Part shown: one piece after another, positions 52,194 to 59,561 of the stretch | How positions within the stretch are numbered: position 1 is the first letter of the stretch | Layout: each line of letters opens with the position of its first letter | DNA from: Calditrichota bacterium | GTDB taxonomy: Bacteria > CLD3 | NCBI GenBank assembly: GCA_008501735.1 | Contig: QQUF01000044.1 | Coordinates: 129,249 to 193,248 of the forward strand | Direction: 5' to 3' | Length of the DNA: 64,000 nt | The notes under the pieces: generated by a model | What the model was told of the DNA's origin: nothing | Seen by the model: the letters and a program-made list of their open reading frames with translations, nothing else | Database searches by the model: none | Made by a program: the position numbers and the translations under genes

Positions 52194-53741
52194 ATGGCAA
52201 GCGAATTAGTTAAAAAATTAGAAGAACGCCGAGAACTTGCAAAACTTGGCGGAGGCGAAAGAAGAATCGCTTCACAACACAAAAAAGGAAAACTTACTGC
52301 ACGTGAAAGAATTAATCTTTTCTTTGACGAAGGTACTTTTGAAGAAATCGATATGTTTGTAAAACATCGTTGTAAAGACTTTGGACTTGAAAACGAGCGT
52401 TACGACGGAGACGGTGTGATTACAGGATTTGGAAAAGTAAACGACAGGCTTGTCTTTGCATTTTCACAAGATTTTACAGTTTTTGGTGGAAGTCTTTCAG
52501 AAACTTTCGCGAAAAAAATCTGCAAAATTATGGATATGGCAATGAAAGTTGGAGCTCCTGTAATCGGTCTTAACGACTCTGGCGGAGCAAGAATTCAAGA
52601 AGGAGTTCTTTCACTCGGCGGTTACGCTGACATCTTTTTGCGAAACACGCTTGCAAGTGGCGTAATTCCACAAATTTCTGTAATTATGGGACCTTGTGCT
52701 GGTGGAGCAGTTTACAGCCCAGCGATTACCGACTTTGTAATGATGGTTAAAAATACAAGTTATATGTTTGTAACAGGTCCAAACGTCGTAAAAACTGTAA
52801 CTCACGAAGAAGTAACTTCCGAAGAATTAGGAGGAGCTACAACTCACGCTGAGAAATCAGGAATTTCACACTTTACTGCTGACAACGAAATTGATGCCCT
52901 TAACAAACTCAAGAAACTTCTCTCATTCGTTCCGCAAAATAATATGGAAGACCCTCCAAAAGTCGAATGTTCTGACCCAATTGATAGAATGGATTCAGAC
53001 TTAAACGACATTATTCCTGAAAATCCTAACAAACCTTACGATATGATTAAATTAATTCAAATGGTTGTTGACGACGGTGATTTCTTTCAGGTTCACGAAG
53101 ACTACGCACAAAATCTTGTCGTCGGTTTTTCAAGACTTGGTGGCAAAACAGTTGGAATTATTGGAAATCAACCATTAGTAAATGCAGGTTGTCTTGACCT
53201 TAACGCTTCTGTTAAAGGTGCAAGATTTATCAGATTCTGCGACTGCTTTAACATTCCACTTTTGACTTTTGAAGACGTTCCAGGATTTTTACCGGGAACT
53301 GACCAAGAGTGGCGAGGAATTATCCGTCACGGAGCAAAATTACTTTATGCTTACTGTGAAGCAACAGTTCCAAAAATTACAGTAATTACAAGAAAGGCTT
53401 ACGGAGGAGCTTACGACGTAATGAGTTCTAAGCACATTCGAGGCGACATAAATTATGCTTATCCAACTGCTGAAATTGCTGTTATGGGACCAAAAGGTGC
53501 AGTTGAAATCGTAAACCGTAAACAAATTGCAGAAGCAGACAGCGCCGAAGAAATGACAAATAAATTAATGGAAGAATACAGAGAAAAATTTGCGAATCCT
53601 TACGTTGCAGCCGAACACGGATTTATCGACGACATAATTATTCCTGAAAGAACTCGCCCGAGATTAATTCGTGCTTTTGAAATGTTGGAGAATAAGGTGG
53701 ACACAAATCCAAAGAAAAAACACGGAAACATTCCGTTATAA
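52194..53741 (+). CDS. pccB: acyl-CoA carboxylase carboxyltransferase (beta) subunit, probably propionyl-CoA
   Basis: A 515-residue crotonase-fold carboxyltransferase. N-terminal and C-terminal halves have the two oxyanion regions: [23 protein letters not shown] with [12 protein letters not shown], and [31 protein letters not shown] with [12 protein letters not shown]. It transfers CO2 from biotin to propionyl-CoA or a related acyl-CoA, giving methylmalonyl-CoA. No biotin carboxylase or biotin carrier gene is adjacent. It could instead be the 12S subunit of a transcarboxylase or a decarboxylase complex. Confidence 0.88.
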   Translation: MASELVKKLEERRELAKLGGGERRIASQHKKGKLTARERINLFFDEGTFEEIDMFVKHRCKDFGLENERYDGDGVITGFGKVNDRLVFAFSQDFTVFGGSLSETFAKKICKIMDMAMKVGAPVIGLNDSGGARIQEGVLSLGGYADIFLRNTLASGVIPQISVIMGPCAGGAVYSPAITDFVMMVKNTSYMFVTGPNVVKTVTHEEVTSEELGGATTHAEKSGISHFTADNEIDALNKLKKLLSFVPQNNMEDPPKVECSDPIDRMDSDLNDIIPENPNKPYDMIKLIQMVVDDGDFFQVHEDYAQNLVVGFSRLGGKTVGIIGNQPLVNAGCLDLNASVKGARFIRFCDCFNIPLLTFEDVPGFLPGTDQEWRGIIRHGAKLLYAYCEATVPKITVITRKAYGGAYDVMSSKHIRGDINYAYPTAEIAVMGPKGAVEIVNRKQIAEADSAEEMTNKLMEEYREKFANPYVAAEHGFIDDIIIPERTRPRLIRAFEMLENKVDTNPKKKHGNIPL

Positions 53742-53748
53742 TTTGCTG

Positions 53749-53780
53749 TTGTAGAGACGCAAAATTTTGCGTCTCTACAA
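53749..53780. repeat. perfect 32-bp palindrome (GTAGAGACGC type)
   Basis: Arms TTGTAGAGACGCAAAA and TTTTGCGTCTCTACAA are exact inverted copies. A degenerate half copy follows (TTTTGCCTCTCTACAA near 53810-53824). It sits between convergent pccB and panC and may act as a bidirectional terminator. Similar GTAGAGACGC palindromes are common intergenic repeats in Bacteroidota, as I recall. Confidence 0.8.
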
Positions 53781-53818
53781 ATTTACATTTTGCCTCTCTT
53801 TTATAAAATTTTGCCTCT

Positions 53819-54664
53819 CTACAATTTTATAATTTTATTGTCAATCAACCTCGTTTTACCAATGAAAACGGCTAAGGCAATTAAAATCTCACCTTTGAGA
53901 AAATCAATTTTCTCCAAACTTTCAGAACTTACAATCTCGGCGTAATCAATTCTGGCAGTTTGTTTTTCTAAAATTAAATCAGTCATTTTTGAAATTACTA
54001 ATTCCGAATTTCTTTCTCCGTCAAAAATCATCTTTTCCGCTAAGCCCAAACTTTCCGAAAGCACCAAAGCATCTTTCCGCTCTACTTCACTTAAGTATTT
54101 GTTCCTCGAACTCAACGCTAAACCATCTTTCTCACGGGAAATCTCACCTACTAAAATCTCAATATCAAAATTCAAATCTTGAACCATTTTTTTGATAATT
54201 AAAACTTGTTGAGCATCTTTTTGCCCAAAAACTGCGATGTGAGGTTTGACAGTGTTAAAAAGTTTTGAGACAACAGTTGTAACTCCGCGAAAATGATTTG
54301 GTCTTGAATTTCCACAAAGAAAATCTGAAAGCGAACCATTTTGAACGTAAGTCAAATGATTTTCTGAATAAAATTCTTCTTTTGTTGGTGCAAAAAGAAC
54401 GTCAACTCCTTTAGCTTCTAACAAACTTTTATCTCTCTCAAAATCACGAGGATAACTGTCAAAATCTTCGTTTGGTCCAAATTGAGTTGGGTTTACAAAA
54501 ATGCTCACGACAACAAAGGTTGAGTTATTTTGTGCAATTTCGACCAAAGAAAGATGTCCTTCGTGCAGAAAACCCATTGTCGGCACGAAGGAAATTTTTT
54601 CATCTTTTGCTCTGAGAGAATTTGCAAATGATTGCATTTCAGAGACATTTTTAATAATTCGCAT
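53819..54664 (-). CDS. panC: pantothenate synthetase
   Basis: A 281-residue enzyme that joins pantoate and beta-alanine using ATP. It has VPTMGFLHEGH (HIGH box His34-His37), the FVNPTQFGPNEDFDSYPR block, FGQKDAQQ and SSRNKYLS. The start codon overlaps the stop of the thioredoxin-like selenoprotein gene as TAATG, so its translation may depend on readthrough of the upstream UGA codon. Confidence 0.95.
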   Translation of the reverse strand: MRIIKNVSEMQSFANSLRAKDEKISFVPTMGFLHEGHLSLVEIAQNNSTFVVVSIFVNPTQFGPNEDFDSYPRDFERDKSLLEAKGVDVLFAPTKEEFYSENHLTYVQNGSLSDFLCGNSRPNHFRGVTTVVSKLFNTVKPHIAVFGQKDAQQVLIIKKMVQDLNFDIEILVGEISREKDGLALSSRNKYLSEVERKDALVLSESLGLAEKMIFDGERNSELVISKMTDLILEKQTARIDYAEIVSSESLEKIDFLKGEILIALAVFIGKTRLIDNKIIKL

Positions 54665-55689
54665 TACTTATTTGCAGTTTGTGCTTTCTTAAATTTTTCA
54701 AGTTGTTCTTTGTAGTAGCTATCTTCTGGGTCTTTATCAATTGCCATTTGAATTGACTCAATTGCTTCTTTATTTTTTCCCATTCGGAAATAAACTTCTG
54801 CAAGTGTGTCAACAATTTGTGGTGACTTTTCGCTCACTTTTACGGCAACAATTGCAGCTTCCAAAGCTTTTTCTAAGTGCATTTCATTTTCTGCAGAAAA
54901 CCAAGCAAAAGCATTTAAAGCATTCGCATTTCGTGGGTTTTTCTCAACTACTTTCCAGTAAGTTTTGTAGGCTTTTTCTAATTCCTTTTTCTTTTCAAAG
55001 TAACCTGCGAGTTTCATTCCTGCACGTATTCCGAGTTCAGTTTCACCAAATTCATTAGCAAATTTACTAACAGATTCTGTTTTGTCTTCTTTCAAATCGA
55101 ACATTGCAAGTTCATAAGAAGCAGTAGCTTTTTGTTCATCATTTTTGCTTGTTTCGACAACTTGTGAAAAATACTCTTTAGCGTTTTCGGAATCGCCTCT
55201 ATCTGTGTATTTTTCAGCAATTTTGAACATCAAGTCAACATCATTCGGGCTGTCTTCAAGTCTTGTCAAATAGTTTGAAAGATAAGTGCTTCCCGTTCTG
55301 AATCCTTCGAGTGAGACCAAAAATTTTTCAGGTTTGTTTGCACCAACAATTCTATCAAGTTCTTCTCCGTCTGGTTTTAAAAGCAAAATTGTCGGATAAC
55401 CAACGATTTTGTATTTTTCCATAATTGCAGGACCTTCACCTTTTTCACCATCAATTTTTAAATTGATAAAATTCTCTGAAGTGAAATTCCCAACTTCTTC
55501 ATCCGTATAGACTGACCTGTCTAAAAACTTACAAGGTCCTCACCAAGAAGCGTGAACTGAAAGCATTAACGGTTTGTTTTCTTTTTTTGAAATCTCCAAG
55601 GCTTCGGAGACATTTGTTTTGAGGAATTCAATTCCTGCAAAAAGCGGACTTGCTAAAATAAGCAAGAAGAGAGTACTTCTGAAAAGCAT
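54664..55689 (-). CDS. secreted thioredoxin-like selenoprotein with TPR repeats (Sec50)
   Basis: Reading from ATG 55689 gives a 341-residue protein with one in-frame TGA (55542-55540, residue 50). It replaces the first Cys of the thioredoxin site: HASWUGPCK. The frame is open and thioredoxin-like on both sides: signal peptide ending SPLFA, EALEISKKENKPLMLSV, the site, NFINLKIDGEKGEG, then VGYPTILLLKPDG with the cis-Pro. Residues about 155-335 are TPR repeats. GAGG lies just before the ATG. A SECIS-like hairpin follows at 55508-55523. It is probably a periplasmic disulfide oxidoreductase. A simple gene caller would start it at 55422 and lose the active site. Confidence 0.85.
55508..55523 (-). 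promoter_or_regulatory. SECIS-like hairpin for the thioredoxin selenoprotein
   Basis: In the mRNA, UAGAC and GUCUA pair around loop AGGUCA, 21 bases after the UGA. The loop has G at position 2 and shares AGGUC with the E. coli fdhF SECIS. Distance to UGA fits bacterial SECIS elements. Confidence 0.65.
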
Positions 55690-55753
55690 TTTTACCTCTT
55701 TAGTTTATTGTAAATGTTAAGATTAGAAATTAGTAAACAATTTGAATTTTTTA

Positions 55754-56959
55754 TCAAACTTTTCTAAAAATTACTATTCGATTTGAATTTGTTCCGAATG
55801 AGTTGTTTTTGATTCCCCAAATGTTTGCAGTCTTAGTAAACTTCTGCGAATTGATTAAAATTCCAATACACTTAAAACCAGCTCTCAAACCAATCGAAAC
55901 CACCGTTTCATCAAGATTTATTTTCCCTTTTCTAACTTCACCAACTTCAAAAGCAACCCAACCATCTTTCTTTGTAACTCTAAAAAGCTCTTGAAAAACT
56001 TTACTCATTTTTTCTGTCCAATCTTCGACAGTCCGAGACATCGTAATCTTTTTAGCGATTTCATTTTCATCAATTCCATTAAACCAACACCTCAACCAAT
56101 TGTCAGTCGAATACTGAACAATGTTCAAAAACGGTGGTGAAGTAATTGTCAGTTGAACAGAGTTTGGTGGAATCTCTTTCGTCAAACTTGCATCTTTGTT
56201 TAAAAATTTCACTGTCAAACCTGCTTTTCCTAAATTTGATTTTTCAGATTCAGAAAGTCTGTTAATCAAAGTTTTTGTCTTTTTTAAGATTATTTGTTGT
56301 GTGTTTTTGTACTCAGGTTTTTGGTTTAATTTTTTGTTAATCTTAATTTGGCGTTCAGGCGAAACAGCTTGGTTTGGTGGAAGTGTGTAAACTGAGAAGA
56401 AGCCTTTTGAATGCCCTGTGAGCCTATTTGTTGCAACCATTTTTATCCACTTGTCAATTTCATTCTTAGAATTTTTGCAATGATTTTTCAAAGAGGCAAT
56501 TTCTGATTCGGTTTTTGAGTCGTAAAACATCGAAAGATCAATTTCAGCTTTCAGTTTTTTATCAAAGTTAATTTCAGAAAGCCTTTTTTCAACTTCCTCT
56601 AAAGTCGGAATGAAAAATCTCGGCTCCGTTAAAATTCGGCTCAAAGGGTTTACGTCGTTTGAAATCACTTTACGGTTCAAAATTCCTGATTCAATTGCAG
56701 TTGTTCCGCGTCCTCCAAAAGGGTCGTAAACAATGTCATTTTCTTTTGTTAAAACTTCAATGAAGAATCTTGGTAACTGAGGTTTAAAACAAGCTCTGTA
56801 AGAAATTTCGTGGATTGAAGAAGCTTGGCGTTGCTTTGCTGTCCAAAATTCATTCACAAAAATTTGGATTTTCTGTCCTTCAATTTTAATTTCAAAGACT
56901 TGAGTTTTGGCTTGAGTTTCAAGTGAAGTAAATTTTTGTAAGTAGGATTTTATTTTCAT
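55754..56959 (-). CDS. site-specific DNA methyltransferase (orphan)
   Basis: A 401-residue amino-methyltransferase. The SAM-binding motif I is DPFGGRGTT (79-87) and the catalytic motif IV is TSPPF (near residue 273), for N6-adenine or N4-cytosine methylation. The segment between them, with HSKGFFSVYTLPPNQAVSPERQ, may recognise DNA. No restriction enzyme gene is adjacent, so it looks like an orphan methylase used in regulation or protection. The order I before IV is unlike the beta class that often has DPFxGxGTT last. Confidence 0.85.
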   Translation of the reverse strand: MKIKSYLQKFTSLETQAKTQVFEIKIEGQKIQIFVNEFWTAKQRQASSIHEISYRACFKPQLPRFFIEVLTKENDIVYDPFGGRGTTAIESGILNRKVISNDVNPLSRILTEPRFFIPTLEEVEKRLSEINFDKKLKAEIDLSMFYDSKTESEIASLKNHCKNSKNEIDKWIKMVATNRLTGHSKGFFSVYTLPPNQAVSPERQIKINKKLNQKPEYKNTQQIILKKTKTLINRLSESEKSNLGKAGLTVKFLNKDASLTKEIPPNSVQLTITSPPFLNIVQYSTDNWLRCWFNGIDENEIAKKITMSRTVEDWTEKMSKVFQELFRVTKKDGWVAFEVGEVRKGKINLDETVVSIGLRAGFKCIGILINSQKFTKTANIWGIKNNSFGTNSNRIVIFRKV

Positions 56960-57032
56960 TTTTACTTTTGATTGTTTTCTTGAAAGTAATACTTTTTAAA
57001 AGCATCTTAACCCCAAAAAAGTAACTTAATTT

Positions 57033-57974
57033 ATGCCTCCACTTAACTTCAATATAAATGTTTCAGTAATCATTCCTGCCTTTAACAGAACAAAATTATT
57101 GCTACGTGCGGTAAGTTCAGTTTTGTCGCAAACTTACCGAGATTTTGAATTAATCGTCGTTGACGACGGCTCAACCGAAAACTTGAGTGAGGTTTCCAAA
57201 CTTGTTGCAGAAAATGGACATATTTTCATTTCAACTGAAAACTGCGGAGTTGCTTCAGCAAGAAATTTCGGTGCTTCAATTTCAAGTGGAAATTGGTTAG
57301 CATTTTTGGACTCTGACGACAAATGGCTTCCAACAAAATTAGAAGAACAAATCAAATTTTCTGAGAGCTTTCCCAAAACCAAAATTTTTCATTGTAACGA
57401 ATCTTGGTTTAGAAACAGTCAACAAGTTTCGCCTAAAATTGATTTCAAACCTGCACAGGGCAAATGTTTTTTTGATTCTGTCAAATTCTGTAACATTAGT
57501 GCTTCGGCAGTTTTTTTGGAAAGAGCATTTTTTGAAAAACTTGGTGGTTTCGATGAAGAAATGGCAATTTGTGAAGACTACGATTTTTGGATTAGAGCTT
57601 CTTTAGAGAGTGAGGTCAGACTTTTAGAAAAATTTTTAGTTGAAAAGTACAGACTAAAAGAAAACCAACTTTCAAGCTCACAACCTGCAATTGACAGATT
57701 TAGAGTTTATTCTTTAGTAAAAATTTTACTAAAAGAAGTTTTAAACTCTGAACGACGAAAAGCAATTTTGGAACAAATCTCTTTAAAATCAGAAATTCTC
57801 TCAAAAGGTGCAAAAAAAAGAAATAATGAAATTTCATTCCAAACTTTTAACGAAACTCAAAAAATTGCACAAAGGTTTTTAACAAATGTTTTCGATTTTG
57901 AAATAATTCGGAAAGATTTTAGTTTGATTTTCCCTAAATTGTTAGCTGAAATTGAACCAAGGAAATTTGATTAA
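57033..57974 (+). CDS. family 2 glycosyltransferase
   Basis: A 313-residue GT-A fold enzyme. VSVIIPAFNRTKLLLRAVSS and IVVDDGSTEN (Asp44-Asp45) bind the nucleotide sugar; WLAFLDSDDKWLP holds the metal DxD-type motif; CEDYDFWIRAS is the usual acceptor-side block. It transfers a sugar to a lipid or polysaccharide acceptor. No cell-surface polysaccharide cluster surrounds it, so the product is unknown. The C-terminal 90 residues are helical and not recognised. Confidence 0.92.
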   Translation: MPPLNFNINVSVIIPAFNRTKLLLRAVSSVLSQTYRDFELIVVDDGSTENLSEVSKLVAENGHIFISTENCGVASARNFGASISSGNWLAFLDSDDKWLPTKLEEQIKFSESFPKTKIFHCNESWFRNSQQVSPKIDFKPAQGKCFFDSVKFCNISASAVFLERAFFEKLGGFDEEMAICEDYDFWIRASLESEVRLLEKFLVEKYRLKENQLSSSQPAIDRFRVYSLVKILLKEVLNSERRKAILEQISLKSEILSKGAKKRNNEISFQTFNETQKIAQRFLTNVFDFEIIRKDFSLIFPKLLAEIEPRKFD

Positions 57975-57993
57975 TTAATCACTTTAAGGATTG

Positions 57994-58015
57994 CGGACTT
58001 TAGTCCGTTTGTTTT
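57994..58015 (+). terminator. hairpin just upstream of selD
   Basis: CGGACT (57994-57999) pairs with AGTCCG (58002-58007), followed by TTTGTTTT. It may end the glycosyltransferase transcript. Its T-run ends only four bases before the selD ATG, so it could also affect selD translation. Confidence 0.5.
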
Positions 58016-58019
58016 CACA

Positions 58020-59081
58020 ATGTTTAGAAAAGATAAATACAGACTTACACAAACTGTAAAATGTGCCGGTTGAGCTTCCAAACTTAGTCCAACGGAGTTG
58101 AGACAGGCACTTTCAGGGATTGAATTCGCGACCAACCCTAACCTTCTCGTCGGAACAAAAACTGCTGACGACGCAGGAGTTTACAAAATAAGCGAAGAAA
58201 TCGCCTTAATCCAAACGGTTGACTTCTTCACACCAATTGTTGACGACCCTTTTGTCTTCGGACAGATTGCTGCGGCGAATTCTTTGAGCGATGTTTACGC
58301 AATGGGAGGACTGCCTCTAACCGCTTTAAATATTGTTTGTTTCCCAAAAGACGACTTGCCACTGGAAGCACTTAAATTGATTCTCGAAGGTGGAAACGAA
58401 AGAGTAAAAAAGGCAAAAGCAGTCGTTGCCGGTGGACATTCAGTTGAAGACAAAGAACTAAAATTCGGTCTTTCAATCACAGGACAAGTTCACCCGAAAA
58501 AAATAAAAACTAACGCAGGTGCAAAAGTAGGACACAAACTTCTTCTGACCAAAAAATTAGGAACTGGAATTTTAGCAACGGCAATAAAAAGAGGTAAAGC
58601 CAAGGATTCGACGATTGACGAAATCGTTGCTTCAATGATTGAACTTAGCGAACCTGCTGCAAAAGCAATCCAGAAATTTAGCGATTCAATTTCAGCTTGC
58701 ACTGACATCACAGGTTTTGGATTTCTCGGACACAGTTACGAAATGGCAACAGGGAGTAAAGTCGAAATCGAAATTGATTCTCAAAAAATTCCAATGTTCG
58801 ACAATCTCTTGGATTTTGCTTCAAACAATAAATTTATGACAATGGGAAACACAACGAACAGAGCTTACGTCGGTGATTCAGTTGAATTTGCAGAATCAGT
58901 CGAAGAAGTTTACAAACGAGTTCTTTTTGACCCGCAGACTTCTGGTGGACTTTTGATTGCAATTGCTTCTAACAAAGTTGAAGAATTTAAAACTGCTTAC
59001 AAAAATTTTGGTGGAAATTTTATTTGCGAGATTGGTTCAGTTACTGAAGGACACGAGCAAGGCAAGATTTCGGTAGTTTAG
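58020..59081 (+). CDS. selD: selenide, water dikinase, a selenoprotein (Sec18)
   Basis: From ATG 58020 the frame encodes 353 residues with one in-frame TGA (58071-58073) at residue 18, in KCAGUASKLSP. This aligns with AGCGCKISP of E. coli SelD, with Sec at catalytic Cys17. RLTQ just before it also matches. The rest has the AIR-synthase fold: [52 protein letters not shown] and [19 protein letters not shown]. SelD makes selenophosphate for Sec-tRNA and selenouridine. Length is normal only if UGA is read. A SECIS-like hairpin is at 58087-58104. A simple start at TTG 58098 would drop the active site. The end overlaps the convergent dehydratase gene by four bases. Confidence 0.93.
58087..58104 (+). 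promoter_or_regulatory. SECIS-like hairpin in selD
   Basis: GUCCAAC (58087-58093) pairs with GUUG and GAC (58097-58100, 58102-58104) with one bulged A, around loop GGA. The loop begins 20 bases after the UGA with G first, as required in bacterial SECIS elements. Confidence 0.55.
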
Positions 59082-59404
59082 ACTAATTCTTCAATTTTAC
59101 TTGAAAGAATGAAATCATTTTCAGACAATCCATCAATTGAGTGTGTCCAAATTTCAACGACAACTTTTCCCCAAGAAATGTGTAAATCTGGGTGATGGTC
59201 TTCGCCTTCTGCAATTTCAGTGATTTTATTTGCAAATTTCATCGCCTCAACAAAATTCTTAAACTTGAACTCACAACTAATCTTTCTCCCTTCAAGAACT
59301 TGCCATTCGTTTTTTAATTCTGAGCGAAATTTTCCAATCTCGTCTTGTGAAAGTCGAGGAACTTTCCCTTCACAAGGAATACATTTCTTTTCTGATAATT
59401 TCAT
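59078..59404 (-). CDS. phhB: 4a-hydroxytetrahydrobiopterin dehydratase (pterin carbinolamine dehydratase)
   Basis: A 108-residue protein of the PCD/DCoH family. It has CIPCEG near the start, then the active-site EDHHPDLHI (His70-His71-Pro72) and [19 protein letters not shown]. It dehydrates the 4a-hydroxy-pterin left by aromatic amino acid hydroxylases or related enzymes. No hydroxylase is in the window. It may also take part in molybdopterin or other pterin metabolism, as proposed for some members. Confidence 0.93.
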   Translation of the reverse strand: MKLSEKKCIPCEGKVPRLSQDEIGKFRSELKNEWQVLEGRKISCEFKFKNFVEAMKFANKITEIAEGEDHHPDLHISWGKVVVEIWTHSIDGLSENDFILSSKIEELV

Positions 59405-59422
59405 TTTCTTTCTTTCATAAAA

Positions 59423-59455
59423 AGACCTGAAAGGTTTTGAAAACCTTTCAGGTCT
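59423..59455. repeat. 33-bp palindrome (ACCTGAAAGG type), second copy
   Basis: AGACCTGAAAGGTTTT and AAAACCTTTCAGGTCT pair fully around a single G. The same element is at 27542-27573. Here it lies upstream of phhB and after the M16 gene on the minus strand. Confidence 0.75.
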
Positions 59456-59471
59456 AAAGTTTGTTCAAAAT

Positions 59472-59500
59472 CTATCAGATGGACTCAAGCCATCGGATAG
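59472..59500. repeat. hairpin repeat (CTATCAGATGG type), second copy
   Basis: CTATCAGATGG (59472-59482) pairs with CCATCGGATAG (59490-59500) with one mismatch. Related to the hairpin at 4769-4799. Confidence 0.6.
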
Positions 59501-59529
59501 AATGTAAAATTTTGCAACCAACAAACTAT

Positions 59530-59545
59530 TAATGATTAATCATTA
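59530..59545. repeat. 16-bp perfect palindrome TAATGATTAATCATTA
   Basis: Self-complementary, followed by a partial copy (CATTAATCATTAG) up to 59560. It lies just after the M16 gene stop and is the third palindrome in a 140-bp gap. Confidence 0.55.
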
Positions 59546-59561
59546 TTCATTAATCATTAGT

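Noticed and set aside
55540-55542. TGA in the thioredoxin gene as a nonsense mutation or pseudogene mark
   Set aside because: The codon falls exactly on the catalytic Cys, the frame is clean on both sides, a SECIS-like hairpin follows, and a Sec-type selD lies 2.3 kb away.
58071-58073. TGA read as Trp under a different genetic code
   Set aside because: TGA ends other genes here (hicA, leuS, clc) and Trp is encoded by TGG throughout.
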